A stretch of DNA of 64,000 nt, taken from NCBI GenBank assembly GCA_037957365.1, contig JARHVA010004809.1:186001-250000 (forward strand), in the 5' to 3' direction. This document shows, in pieces, positions 51,207 to 63,870 of this stretch; positions within the stretch are counted from its first letter, which is position 1, and each line of letters begins with the position of its first letter. The translations under genes and the position numbers were made by a program. The stretch comes from Torreya grandis (Eukaryota > Streptophyta > Pinopsida > Cupressales > Taxaceae). The notes under the pieces are model-generated. The model was not told the origin of the DNA and ran no database searches. It saw nothing but the letters and a program-made list of their open reading frames with translations.

Positions 51207-52010
51207 TGATGCAATCATAGTTAAGGGGTCTAATGAAGGATAACCTTAGACCATGTATCCTTATAAAATAAATAGGCATAAAGCATATGATTGGATACTA
51301 AAACACACTCTTTTATTGATCTTTCTTTGGTAAGTGTAGATATTACAACACATATATATTGAAAAAATATTCTTATGACTAGAACACAAGGGAATAATGT
51401 TACACAACTCCTCCCTTGATAACATTAATATATGCTCATCTAAGCTTACTCCTCAAATTCCTATACTCACTTGAAATATCTCCTCTAACTTCATTATCCA
51501 TACTTTAATGCCTTCCCTCCTTTGTTGTGCCTTGTGGTTTTATTCTTGGGATCCCCTTATAGTTTGAAAACACTCCAAATGAACATTTGAATGATTTGGG
51601 CCATTACTAGGCATGGTTAATTTCTATAATTGAAACTGTTTCTTCCTACTGAGCAGTAGTTACATAAAACTTGTGGTAGTTTTGAAACTATCATGGTATT
51701 ATCATAACTATCGGTTAATACAGACATATGTTAGTCAATGGTTTTATCATAAGACAAAAAACTATCTATCATGACCTAAAATCACTCCTCCCTTTCATAA
51801 ACCTATTAAAGTTTGATTAAGTTCATTTAGTATGTCTTTGACTGTTAGAAGGCCATAAATACTAATGATTTCTTTTTTGGAAATGAAAGATTGCTTGATT
51901 AACTAGATGCTCCTACATCGTATTTCCAAGTTATATGATCTTAAAAAAATTATACGTTATAAGTAGTCTAATAGCAAGGGTTCCTAAATTTTCTCAATAT
52001 GTACTATATA
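51207..52010 (-). repeat. 5' LTR of element D
   Basis: Starts TGATGCAATCATAG on the plus strand. Similarity to 30736-31232 fades near 52010, so the outer end is approximate and may be truncated. Confidence 0.65.
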
Positions 52011-52342
52011 ATAATTTTAATATAAATTTATACTTAAATTTGTTTTATAATATAAAACATAATAATTTTATAAAAAATTTATACTTAATTTTTTTTTATA
52101 ATATAAAATTTTGAAGTTATTGTAATTTTTAAGAGATATATTCATCTTTTTTCTTTTTAAATAAAATTAAATTATTTATAAGATTTTATTTGGTAAAATA
52201 AAATTTCACACTCTCCTTTTTCCATCACATAAAATCTCCCTTAAAATTATTTCATCCTCTTATTTTCATTAAATTATTACACAAATTCATGTTTGTAATA
52301 ATTTAATTTATAATGAGACATCTTTTTATTAGGATATTTCCT
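52011..52342. other. Very AT-rich spacer between elements D and G
   Basis: Contains a short direct repeat of TTTATACTTAATTTGTTTTATAATATAAA-like sequence (52027-52110). No gene. Confidence 0.5.
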
Positions 52343-52685
52343 TGTGAACACTCAACAATTATGTGCCACAAATGTATATCCTAACACTAAGTCTAGATGC
52401 ACTGGCATATCATGCAAGGGAATCTTACATGCTCACCTAAGGCATAGATAGAGAGATTATGGGTAAAATACAGGTTATTTGACAATGAGTAGTTCTCTTG
52501 TGCGCATGTTAATAATGTGTGTTTTTATAAGGTTTACAAACATGAATGATTCTAGACTATGATAATCATTAAAGGAGTAATTGATACGAGGTTAAGTCAT
52601 CATGGTAAAATTTTGTATCTTATCAATAAATTACAAGGGATAATTATGATAAAATAGTCTTACAACATATTTATTATCTTATGTA

Positions 52686-52717
<32 letters not shown>

Positions 52718-53153
52718 GCAATGTAACAAAATGGGATTTTATAATTCCTAAGCACCACTCTTGTGGTTACATTCACTATTAGTAACCTTGATTACTAGTA
52801 AAATAAATGTCCTTATTAGGATTGGATCTTATATCCATTCCATAATATGCTATATTTTATCTTAATAGTTTTGTCTTAAACCCAACTACTAGCTAACTCA
52901 TTTAAGTAATTTTAACTGGTTGTTCATCCTTCTATGTTTTTTAGCCTGCATAACTTCTTCCCAAATCCTTGCATTCTATGTTACCTTATAAAAATTATGA
53001 TTCCACATGTGCTTTTATTACCTAGTCCATTTTTTTTAATCACTCCCAAGTATTTTGGTTCATCTATACCACCTCATCCTTGCACACTATTTTTATCTAC
53101 TTTTACACAATGTAGTTCACAAGTGCAGACTTAGTCAGAATTTGGGGCCAACA
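52343..53153 (-). repeat. 3' LTR of element G
   Basis: Matches 61735-62563 through words GCATATCAT, AGATAGAGAGA, GATAATCATTAAAGG and CTTAGTCA. Contains a TA microsatellite at 52690-52717 that the other copy lacks. Confidence 0.8.
52690..52717. repeat. (TA)n microsatellite
   Basis: About 28 bp of TA repeats. Confidence 0.95.
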
Positions 53154-53166
53154 TCACCCCACACTA
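53154..53166 (-). promoter_or_regulatory. Polypurine tract of element G
   Basis: Sense AGTGTGGGGTGA directly before the TGTTGGCCCC start of the 3' LTR. Confidence 0.7.
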
Positions 53167-53199
53167 TTCTGATTATCCACCCTTAGATGATCCTTCAAT

Positions 53200-54250
53200 A
53201 TAATTAATAGTAATATAAAATTTAGATTCATTCTTTTGCAACTATGTTTCAAAATTTCCCCACCTTGTAAGCGTGGCTTGAACATCATCATAAATGTCAG
53301 CCACCTATGTAGTTATTTATTTAAACACTGAGAATTGTTAAATTGTAGCTTATAACTTGATTGAGATGATGTTATCAATGTTTTATTTGAGTGTCTCTTC
53401 CAATGTAATTTATTATTTGATTTTTATACATTATAAAACTATAAAATGACCTTCCAACTCTTGATTTTTTAAGCCTATATACTTCCCAATTTATTCTATT
53501 TCCTATAAGAGTTGGGTCCTTTTAGATTTGTCTTTCTTGGTATACACTTGAGCTAACAACCCATCCTCATTTTGGTTATCAAAAAAATTGTGTGCATTGA
53601 TCACAAACATTTGGCATGTGAAGTTCATAAACATTTGTTTTGCTACTTCTACCTTTTCAAAAATTTACACATGTGATCCTCACAATTTTGTATTTGTTCA
53701 AAAAACTTGATTTGTCATTTTTGTATCTCTCCCTAGGCACTCATTTGAGGTCCCTTTCCTATATCTAACATTTTACCTACCATCAAAATTAGCTTATCTA
53801 TACTCCTTAACCCTTTAATCCATAAGGCTAAGTTCCAATTTCATAATGTGTTGGCATAATTCTAACATTTTCAATTCCATAGTGGTCAACCTCTCTTTAG
53901 CTTGTGCATGTTGATTGTTCATTTGTACCAAATGTTGCCATTGGATATTGATAGTATAAAATTTCACCATATTTATTTGGGTAAATTTATCCACCAATTT
54001 TAGTATCATGCTACCTACCTTGACCTTGTTGAGCTTGGTGGGGTCAATAATTATTATTTCTCTCTCTCCCTTTACTTTGCCTAGATATTTCTCTTGAATA
54101 GTACCAACTGGTAATTTGATCAAGGTTTCATATGTGTGGGTGTCAAACATAAAGGACGTATGTTTATGTGTTCTTATAGTATAACTCTTTGTCTTCATTG
54201 ATCTCTATAAATTAATATCATTATCTTGTACCTTCTCATACTTTTCACAA
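53200..54250 (-). pseudogene. Extra frame after integrase in element G
   Basis: I do not recognise the family. The minus-strand frame 53815-54198 is open for 127 codons, with the motifs LIKLPVGTIQEKYLGK and EREIIIIDPTKLNKVKVG and a helical, coiled-coil-like end (AQAKERLTTMELKMLELCQH). Similar helical text continues in broken frames to about 53200 (KQMFMNFTCQMFVINAH). It lies between integrase and the 3' LTR, where gypsy elements sometimes carry an additional ORF. No chromodomain is evident. It may instead be the sense of a captured gene piece. Confidence 0.45.
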
Positions 54251-54841
54251 GATATCTCTTCGCCACCATCAGATTTAAGAGTTGGGGAACATTATATCTA
54301 GGACTCTAATTCTCTTACTACCTTTTTCCCTTTTTTATCTCCTTATTTTGATGTCACAATCTCTTGTACATTTGGATCTATCTTTCCAAACTTCTTCTTC
54401 TTGGTAATTGGGTTTCACTTCCTTTTGATCATACACCACTTGCACCTTCCTTAGGTTGACTCTATTATATCCATCTTTACCTAAATATTTAGTGTGGAAT
54501 TGACCCCTATATATATAACTTGCTCATAATATTGTATGTTGAGTAAGCCATGTTCCATTGTGGTTTTATTTAGTAGGACATTATTCTAATCTTTTCCATG
54601 TGTGTCTTCTATTTAAGGGTGCTCTACCTCTACACACTTTTATGCATTGAAAGAATCCTTTTCTAGGGTAGGCATTGGACTATAATTAGGTGTAGATGGT
54701 GGAGTTGGTGGTAGAACTAATAAGGGTGAATGTGTGGGTGATGGAATAGGTGAATGAATGGGTGATGAAATATTGAGAAAGGTTTATTGTGCATTGGTAT
54801 TATTTTCTTTCTCAAATAAATATTGTTAGTACTGGAATGTT
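54251..54841 (-). other. Spacer between integrase and extra frame
   Basis: No domain is seen. On the sense strand a His/Pro-rich stretch (HHPFIHLFHHPHIHP, about 54775-54730) may be a degenerate repeat. Confidence 0.35.
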
Positions 54842-57800
54842 TCAAATAAATATGTTATAATTTCTAATTGATCTAGAGGAAGGATGATGGAATGTTGAAA
54901 AAGGATGATGGAAACACTCATCTAGGTATTCCTTGTGCCTAACATCACAAAATTTGGTTAGAGTGGTACCAAGAACTTTTTTAAGGGCCTCAATAATTTC
55001 ATTGTCTTGGGGATGATATGGAGTAGTCTTGTGATGGACAATCATGAATTATACAAGATGCATAGTTTCATTTAGGAAGTGTTTTATTTCATCACTTTTA
55101 ATACCAACTAGACATACATATATAATAATGATATTATCCCATGGAAAATGTACTATTTTTCTACTTAAATTTCTTCATTGGCATTAATTCAACCCATCTA
55201 GTGAGGTAGTCAATAGTAGTGATGATATAGCGGGCATTAGTCTTTTGTGTAGTGGAAGAGATTGGTCCTAAAAATTTAATGGCCCATTTTGAAAAGGTAT
55301 ATTACATATTAATCAAGATAAATGGAATATCATCACACTAATTAGGCTTGTTGATCTATTGACACATAACACACCCATTATAGTAGTCCCGGGCATCTTG
55401 AAATAAGGTAGGCCACCATAGGCCTAAGAATAAGATATTATCCATAGTATATTCACTAGCATAATGACCTCCTAAAATTACATCATGTGATTCCATCATA
55501 ACATTCATGTGATTATGTTCTATAACACATCTATGAAGGACTTAATCATTTCTCACCTTTTAAAGTTCATCCCCAATTAGTTGATATGGGGGCAACAAAC
55601 TACTAATTGTCTCTTTATTTTAGTGGATAGATCAGTAAGGGCATTATTGGAAGTGAGGAAAGTTAAAATATTAATGAATTCCTATAAAACACATTGAATT
55701 TTTTGCAATATTACATCAGGCATGCCATATTTAATTGGTTACATGTATTCACAAAATGTGATTCAGGATAGATGATCAAGTCCTGAATTATGTTTACCTG
55801 GATTCACTACCATTGAGGGATAGACTTATTTAAATAACATGATCTAATGGAAAATTATTCAATGAAGCACTGGTTTATTTATAATATACTTGAGTGTTTC
55901 ATGGTTAGTGAAAAAATAGTGTTTCAAGTAGGTACTAGATTTGTTTTCAATGCATAGACCATAGTGATTGTTTCATGCTTAATGGTTGTGTAGTTTTTAT
56001 CGAATAAAGCTAACTTATAACTAGAAAAAAAGATGGGGTGGTCAATATTTTCATCACCATGCTGAGTAGATATTATGCTAATGGATATCCAAAATGCATC
56101 CACATGAACATAAAAGGGGTTGATCCAATTCAAAATTTAGAATCTTTGTGCATTAGCTAATTTTTACTTCAAGATTTTGAAAGTGTTTTATTGGTGCTCA
56201 CTCCAATAAAATGGTTTATCACATCACAATAATTCTTTGAGAGATGCAACGATCTTGGCATAGTTACAAATTAATATTTTTGTAATAGTATGTATGCCCT
56301 AAGAATGTGTGCACATCTCATTAAGTATTTGGTGCATCTAATTTCAAAATTATAGATACCTTGGTTAGATCGAATATAATACCTTCCTTACATATAATGT
56401 GGTTAAGCTATGTGCAAAAGGGTGTTACAAAGACACATTTTCTTAAGTTTAGAGATATTTACAATTGTTAACATTATTCAAACATCAAGTGTAGATTACC
56501 ATGATGTTCCTTGACTAGCCCAAATATAATCCATTCATCAAGATAGACTTAGATAAATCGATGGATGAAATATTTAAAGGTGGAAATGATTATGCATGAG
56601 AACACACCTAGTACATTCTTGAGCCCAAAATGCATTATATTATAAGAAAATGATCCCAACTCAGTTGAAAAGGTGTTTTTTGGTTTATCCTCCTCTTCAA
56701 TCTTAACCTATCAATAAATAGAAAATATATATGTCAATGTGTAAAATTCACACTTGCCTACTCCTTTAAGAATATCTTTAATAAAGGAAGAAGGGAATGG
56801 ATCCATGAAAAATACAACATTGAAAAACCAAAAATACATGCATATCTAAATGTGCCCATCCTTATGAATACTTATTACCATGGGTTCAACCCATTTAGAT
56901 TATTATATGTGATACATGACACATGTATATAGATTATTATCTATCTCTTATTTTACTTTGGTACACAAGTTCGGATTCATGATATCTAGACATATATTCA
57001 CAAGTCTAGTTCCCTCAACTAACTTGTTCTTCATTTTCCCAAGTGAGGAGTGTACACCTTTCATTTATTTATAACTACATGGGAATATATCCTAATATTC
57101 ACATAATAGTTCCACAATATGATCCACCTCCTCATCAATCCATCAATCACCAATAGTGGTGATTTTTGGTCCCTCTGTAATCCCAATGTTTACTTTGGTA
57201 GTCTTAAGAAGCTCTTAGTATAATTTTTCCTTGTTTGTTTGTTACACCACCATGTGCTATCCATAAGATGTTTTTACCCTCAAATGGTTTATATTCTCAT
57301 AAAGAATTACCTCATCCACTTGGTCAACAAATTTCCCTTTATATGCATGAAACATCCAGACCTCTTCATCATCTTACTTGGAGTAACTATTAATAGTACA
57401 TTCTTTGAATAATTTTGGAAGTGAAAATTCTTTATCAATGTAAATTTTTCACCTATTCTTCCATGATAACATCATCTTCTAGGATCACATGATGAATCTA
57501 ATGTAAATACTCTAATAAGTCTACTATTACCAAGAAAAAGGAAAAGGCATGGATGAATTTATCCCTCAATGCCATTAAATACACAATTTCTCGATGTCTC
57601 TTATTTATGACATACCAAGTGTGAGCCCAAGTCTTCAAGGATCCATATAAAACATGCACTCATATCTTAAATGGGATGCATGGCATATCATTTATCCGAA
57701 ATTCCTCACATCCACATGAATTTTATCTTAGATAAAAATACCCACCACAATATTTTAGTCCATTCTTGGAGTTGTGGCAAGTGAATTGAGAAAAAATAGC

Positions 57801-59390
57801 CTCATTAACCTTGACCAACATGGGGTGGTTTATCTTATGTGTTACCCATCATTACGCAACATTAATCTAAGAGTGTAGACCAAAGTAGTTAAGCACTCAT
57901 TTTATTATGGATTGCATCCCTCCATAAATCAAGGAACAATGTATGGTATTCAGATCCATCATACTAAGGAAGTGCAACAAGTTTACCTTTGCTCAATTGG
58001 AAGACATGCTTCATTCTTTAGGTGGTTCACAAAACCCAGATCTTGTTTCATGATGTAGTGGATTTATGCTTGGAATATTAAGTACATTTCATGGTTAAGG
58101 TTTTTTTATTTGTATTCATAGTACCATATTACCAGCTATTGAATCGGTATCACTCCTACACCCACTGATCCCATGTGACACTGGGAGTTTATGAAATGGA
58201 CTATGCATCACCCTAAGCCAAAATTCATTCTACATTTGATTATATATGTTAATTTATTTATGATATGATATTTTAAATGTGGTTAATCTCATCAATATCC
58301 CAACTTTATAAAAAGGGTGGGACTTGATCAACATCTAAAGGTATGACCATGCATTGTTTACCATTCATGAAGCTCATGAGATGCTTTTTAAACCACATAT
58401 CTACGTTATTGGCATAACACCATGGTTGGCCAAGTAAATATGGGTATTATTCAGATTCAAAAGGCTCAATAACTTCAAATTATGCATGAAACATGATTCC
58501 CACTATATAAAAAAAACATTATTTAAGATTTTGAATGGTTACACACGAGTCTTATTTGCCATCAACAAAACAAGAGGGGGTGGTTTTAATTTTAGACTCC
58601 CTATATTATGCCATGATTATTTTTTTAGAATATTAATTTACATGCATGTATATATTAGGATATCAAAAATTATCCATCCATCAATAGTTACATTAATGAT
58701 CAACTCCTGGTCGCACTTGGTGTTTTATGTTACTTTTAACTCATGACCATGGTTTAAATGGGGCATTAAAACTTTGACTAGTATAATTTCATGTTATACC
58801 AATATATTAATTAATAATGGAATCATTCCTTTAGTGAATATAAGGGATAATATCTTACTAATATCATTCCCCTCTTTCTCAGCATTAATTTGTTGATAGC
58901 ATTTAGATTTTGATTCAACCTCTAGGTTACGGGCATGGTGAAGCTCACATTATAAAATATATATCATCTCCATGGATTATTGTAGCACTAATTTATGGTT
59001 CAAGCCATAAATATATTTTTTATAAGTTGTCTCAATGTGTGTCACTTTATTTTAAGTTCATCTTGGCTCATAGCTAGGTATATTCTTCTCTACAGGGGAG
59101 ACTGGTTTTATGGTGGTACCACTACGTGTAGTGATGTTCACTTTTAGCATAATGATCTTTTATCTTTGTACCTTAGTAACTTGGTTATTAATGGGGCATT
59201 ATAACCTTATCATTCTATAATTATTTTAAGGCTTATCTTTCTTTTTGATCTTGGCATAGAGATCTAAACACTTTTCAACATTTTGTTCACCATAGCAATA
59301 CCCACAAGTATGGATAGTTGGGAAATTATATTGATAGTGTTCCACTGAACTACACTTGTAACATGTGCATGAATGGAATCATCCACCACC
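54842..59390 (-). pseudogene. Gag zinc knuckles and Pol of element G
   Basis: Minus-strand remnants appear in gypsy order. Two Gag zinc knuckles lie at about 59270-59370: CYKCSSVEHYQYNF (last Cys lost) and CGYCYGEQNVEKC (His to Asn). Protease C-terminal part at about 58310-58450: YPYLLGQPWCYANNVDMWF. RT at about 56260-56900: EEEDKPKNTFSTELGSF, MHFGLKNVLGVFS, and VYLDEWIIF where YLDD is expected. RNase H at 55924-56133 (INPFYVHVDAFWISISI, FFSSYKLALFDKNYTT) continues to about 55780 with TNHETLKYIINKPVLH. Integrase at about 55140-55400: CVMCQ, KWAIKFLGPIS, ARYIITTIDYLTRWVE; its end at 54842-55045 reads HHKTTPYHPQDNEIIEAL. Many stops and shifts make it inactive. Confidence 0.9.
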
Positions 59391-59418
59391 TCATTTTTTC
59401 CCACACCCTATGTAGTTG

Positions 59419-59419
<1 letters not shown>

Positions 59420-59465
<46 letters not shown>
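59420..59465. repeat. (TA)n microsatellite
   Basis: About 46 bp of AT repeats, just upstream (sense) of the zinc knuckles. Confidence 0.95.
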
Positions 59466-59467
<2 letters not shown>

Positions 59468-61734
59468 ATATCCTTCACTAGATGACCTAGTTATAGTTTT
59501 TGCACATCATGATCTCACACCTCACAAAATTAATTAATTACCTAAAAATCTTTAGTACTATTGGTAGGATAATCTCAAAAGTTATAATAAAATGAGATTT
59601 TTTTTTATTTTTTCATTATAATGGAGGGAAAATTTTAGCATCATGGCCTTCGTTATAGGCCTCATAAGATGCAAGAAGTGTCATAACTCTCCATCATGTT
59701 TAATTTTTTTTTATTATGTCACTCAATATCATAGTTTAAGCACCATAGGCCACTTCTGAAATCATGTGCACTACTGGAGATTAACTTATATAACTACAAA
59801 TCCATGGATGTGATTTGAGATCCATAAATGGTCTAACTCTAGTGTCCATACTTCCTATAGCCTTAGCTCTTAGTATAGCCTCCAAGGCTTCACCTAGATT
59901 TATAAATGTCTTCATGGAAATAACATGTCTAAATGGTGCTAATATCCCATTGAATAAAAATTATGCACATTTCACCAAGTGGATCTCATATGAGAGATTG
60001 GAGATTAAATTTTTAAACCTTATGTTTTAAGCATGAACACTTTCCATCAAATCTTTCTTTATTTAGTTCAAGGCAATGATGCTTTGTTGTTAAAACTCTA
60101 TTATATCAAATTGCCTCAGAGAAAGGCACTTATAAGGTATTCATAATCCAAAATATATTGATTACGTTCAATATTTTAATACTGAGTATGAGTGTGGTCC
60201 GATAACATAGTTGAAAATTGACTTGACTTAAAATTTGCTAACATGATACATTTTTTATGCCAAATGAGTTCACACTTGTGAACATGCTCCATAACATCCT
60301 CTACCCCATGGTATGTTGATAGGCTTAGGGACATCTCATTTAAAATTTGTTATGGGACCGGTGTATGTGTGACTAGTGTCAATGTGGTTGATTCTTGGTC
60401 AGTCACTATATTTGAGCTTTTCCCTACATCAAGGTTCATCTAAATACTTTTGTTTGGTGGTGTGGTCCCACTAGTTCCTACACCAAGTTGCATTATAATA
60501 GAATTTATTTAGGATTGATCCTATGGAATTTGTTGAGTAGGTGTTATTACAATAGTAGTTAGTGTATTGAATTGCACAGTGCTACCTTCACGAGGAGTGT
60601 TTCTTCCTATCTATGACATATTGTACATTTTTAAACTCTAAAGTGGTATTGACTCCACTATGTTAGGTTCTGATGGAATATATGGAACTAGTTATTATAA
60701 AACATTATTATTTACCTATTACATAATAAATTATGTTATTTTTAGTACACTAACACTATTTTGATTATATTTATTTGTATGTGAGTGAGATGCATGATCA
60801 TGCACTTTAGGTAATATAAAGTGGGCACTTCCTTCATCTGGCCCTGCATGCTTTTTGGTTCCCAAATAACTTCAATATATCCATCCAATTTGTTTTCCAT
60901 CTCCTTAGAACTTTAAATATCCTCAATGGATCACACTTACTTTATGTGAGAGTCATCCACATACCTTCACCATTATACATAGATTACATCTCCTGAATAA
61001 AACTCACAACTCTACCTAGGGTCCTTTACGTAGATTTTCTTTTTTTGAACTTTGTCATACTTGCATCTTTTAAGCTCTCACTCATTTAGTTGTTCCATGC
61101 TAGAAGTTACTTCTCTCATATATTCATGGGAATCATACCCCTTATATTCTACCTTCCATGTAGCTCATATAAATAGGATCTTAGTTAGCCATCAACATGT
61201 TTAGTATGCCTAAATCTACAATAATTGTTTTATTTCCAACCAGAGTTATGTGGCGTATGATCCTCTAGGTTCTCATAGAAAATGGTATTTTGCTTCCTCG
61301 ATGCTAGTACATGTAAAAAATTTAAACTCCAATAAGTAACTATTTATAGTTAGTTACCATCATACATCCACTATGTGAGTCCAGATGATGTCCAAATGTT
61401 ATAACTTATCTATACACTTTTATTTCCAATGGTATTTATGACCATAATTTATTCTCATTTTCATAGCATATGCAAAAAGCTAGTGTGCAAGTGTATTGGT
61501 AACTCACAAAACAATACCTCATAAAATGGGCAATGAAAATTATCCCATACCTAGTTATAAGGATACTATACACCAAAATTTAGATAGTCTAGTGAAAATT
61601 TGCATTCTTTTTGCTCCAACCAATGCTCAATATTTTCCCGTGATATCCTAAAAATCATCTCCATTAATCTTCATTTCAAAAAAATTGATTGTGTTGTCCC
61701 AAAAATGGAACCAAAATTTTGGTATATTTTATCA
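59466..61734 (-). other. 5' part of element G: leader and unreadable gag
   Basis: The capsid domain should lie here, but I cannot place it with confidence. Plus-strand open frames at 59815 and 61600 have no domain and run against the sense of the element. No clear primer site was found next to 61735. Confidence 0.4.
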
Positions 61735-62563
61735 TGTATGCTCAAGGATTTTATGCCGCAAGCACATATAATAACAATAATTCTAGCCATGTTAGCATAT
61801 CATATAAGGGATCCTTGTGTGGTCATCAAAGGTGCAGATAGAGAGACTCAATGTCACAATCGAGTTAGTTTAAAATGAAGGGTTTTCTTATGTGCATGTT
61901 AGTACTTTGTTTTTTTATATGGCTTACAAACATCATATATTCTATATTATGATCATCATTAAAGGTGTAATGGATACAAGGTTAATTCATCATGGTAACA
62001 ACTTGCATTCCTATCAACAACTTATAATGGTAAATGATGACAAGATAATCTTACATCACATAAATTCTCTTCTATATTATTCTATATATTTATATCTCCA
62101 ACAATGAAATAAATTTCACTTTTATAATTCTCAAATGCCACTCTTGTAGTTACATTCATTAATAGGCACTCTTGAATAAGTGTTCAACCTTACTATCAAT
62201 AACCCTGATTAATATTAAAATAAATGTCCTTAACAATATTGGTTCCTATAGCCACACCATATGCATTATATTCTATATTAACATTTTTGTATTAAACTTG
62301 GCTACCAATTAGCCTATTATAGTCATTTTAACAGGTTACACATCCTTTTACACTCTATGGTTTGAATAACCTCTTCCCTGATCCTCATGCTTTGTGTTCC
62401 CTATCGACCATTATGCTTCCACATGCACTCTGATTACTTGTGCTATTATTGTTAAGTGATTTCGAGTATTTTGGTTCATTTGTGACACATCATCCTCACA
62501 TGTGCTTAACTTATATGTGATTTAATGAACAAGCCCAAACTTAGTCAAAATTGGGGGCCAACA
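61735..62563 (-). repeat. 5' LTR of element G
   Basis: About 829 bp, paired with 52343-53153; the right end GGGGGCCAACA is clear and the left end is approximate. Confidence 0.8.
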
Positions 62564-62991
62564 GTTCTCATTGAAAATAAGAGTTGAAATGCCCTATTTT
62601 TTTTGTGGGTCACTTTCTTATTGAAAAATGGGTTATAATACATTTTTTAATTTTTTAGTTTTATTAATTTTTTTTTATTTCTTCAATATTTTAGAGATTG
62701 AGAAACATTTCAAATTTTGAATAGAGACAAAGTCTTAAGTTTCAGCCACTCCTAATGGCCTAATGTTAAAAAATTGAAGATAAAACTTTCAATTTAATAT
62801 TTTTGTATTTAAGTTTTTTAGAATAATCATTACAATTTAATAATTATAACATGTAAGTTTTATATAACCTATTTTTTCAAAATTTGTAGGTTAAGGAAGC
62901 AATATCTCAATGGAAGGTTAATAGATTAGGATAGGAGGGAGAATAAGTGAATACAACCAAGAAATGAGGGAGGAAGGAACATGATGATCTA
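62564..62991. other. AT-rich stretch between G and the DUF4283 remnant
   Basis: No gene seen; T-rich runs at 62600-62700. It may hold the 5' untranslated part of the following element. Confidence 0.4.
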
Positions 62992-63870
62992 ATGGAGAGC
63001 AAAAAAGAGGTGGCATGGTCACACAAAAGGATTGAGGGTGTAGATTGGGATCATACAAAGGAGGAGCTACTAGTTTTTGGAAATAGGGTTAAAACCCTAC
63101 ATGGATCTCACCTTTACACTCTAGGGGACCCAACTTTAATGGTGATCAGTGACCAGCTCAAAGAAATATTTATGGTAAAAGATTTCATTAGTCCCTTGGT
63201 GGCCCCTTTGGGCAGGCATGTTCCAATCATTGGCCCCAGCCATGAACTAATTTTTGAAGATGGCTCTTTGAAAAATAATAACTATCTTTTGGAACTATGT
63301 GGCATCTTTTCAAAGTAGTGGGTAAATGGCCTATGATTAGGGAAGTGGAGGCCTAGGTTTTGAAAAATTGGGGAACTTATCTTCTTGTCATATTTTTAAC
63401 TAATGGATTTTTCTTGGTCTCCTACCATAATGGTGGAAACAAGGATAATATTCTCTCCTTTGACCCTTGAATTATGAATGGAAAGGTTAACTATATAGGC
63501 TTGGTTACCTAAATTTTATTCTCATAAGAAGATACCTTACAAAGTGCTAGTATGGATTTTCTTTTATCTTTTACCAATTGAATACTGGGGGAAGCGAGTC
63601 TAAAAGTGATCACGTACTTAATTCATCACTTTCATATCTATTGATCCTATCACTATGGACAGATCTATGGTGGCCTATGCCAAAATTTTCATAACTATGT
63701 ATCTAAAGGAGTAAATTCTAGAGGCCATTATCCTCAAGTCATTTGGAAGGGAATGGGTTCAAAACATTGACCTAGAAAAATCACCCTTCCATTATTATGG
63801 ATGTCACAAAACTAGTCATTTAATAAAATATTACCCTCAGAATCATCACCCTTCTTCCAAAAAATAACTT
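62992..63870 (+). pseudogene. DUF4283 / CCHC zinc-knuckle protein remnant
   Basis: An open frame of 108 codons starts at ATG 62992 (ESKKEVAWSHKRIEG, then KDFISPLVAPLGRHVPIIG). Broken frames go on in the style of plant DUF4283 proteins: GFFLVSYHNGGNKDNIL at about 63410, VWIFFYLLPIEYWGK at about 63545, MVAYAKIFI at about 63670 and SPFHYYGCHKTSHLIKYYP at about 63783. The last is a CCHC knuckle in which only one Cys and the His remain. Such proteins are ORF1 of plant LINEs or relatives. The reverse transcriptase would lie beyond the window if present. Confidence 0.6.

Larger units (their letters stand above)
30736..52010 (-). mobile_element. Element D: Ty3-gypsy element, split by element E
   Basis: Related LTRs lie at 30736-31232 and 51207-about 52010. 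Inside the right one is the complement of TGGTATTAGATCAA, a tRNA-Met type primer site, so sense is minus. Gag runs from 51035 to the insertion point at 50387 and resumes at 32382, followed by a zinc knuckle and a retropepsin (31600-31860). RT, RNase H and integrase are missing: the protease is followed within about 400 bp by the 3' LTR, so pol is deleted. The interior is split by element E at CCACC. Confidence 0.8.
52343..62563 (-). mobile_element. Element G: decayed full-length Ty3-gypsy retrotransposon
   Basis: LTRs at about 52343-53153 and 61735-62563 share their middles and end GGGGGCCAACA (sense start TGTTGGCCCC). A sense polypurine tract AGTGTGGGGTGA adjoins the left LTR. The interior reads on the minus strand gag zinc knuckles, protease, RT, RNase H and integrase in gypsy order, then an extra frame. 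Outer LTR limits are approximate and no clean target duplication was found. Confidence 0.88.

Noticed and set aside
58486..61878. Plus-strand frames at 58486, 59815 and 61600
   Set aside because: They oppose the sense strand of element G and show no domain.
52338..62568. Target-site duplication TTCCT/GTTCT around element G
   Set aside because: Only three of five bases agree and the left LTR limit is uncertain.
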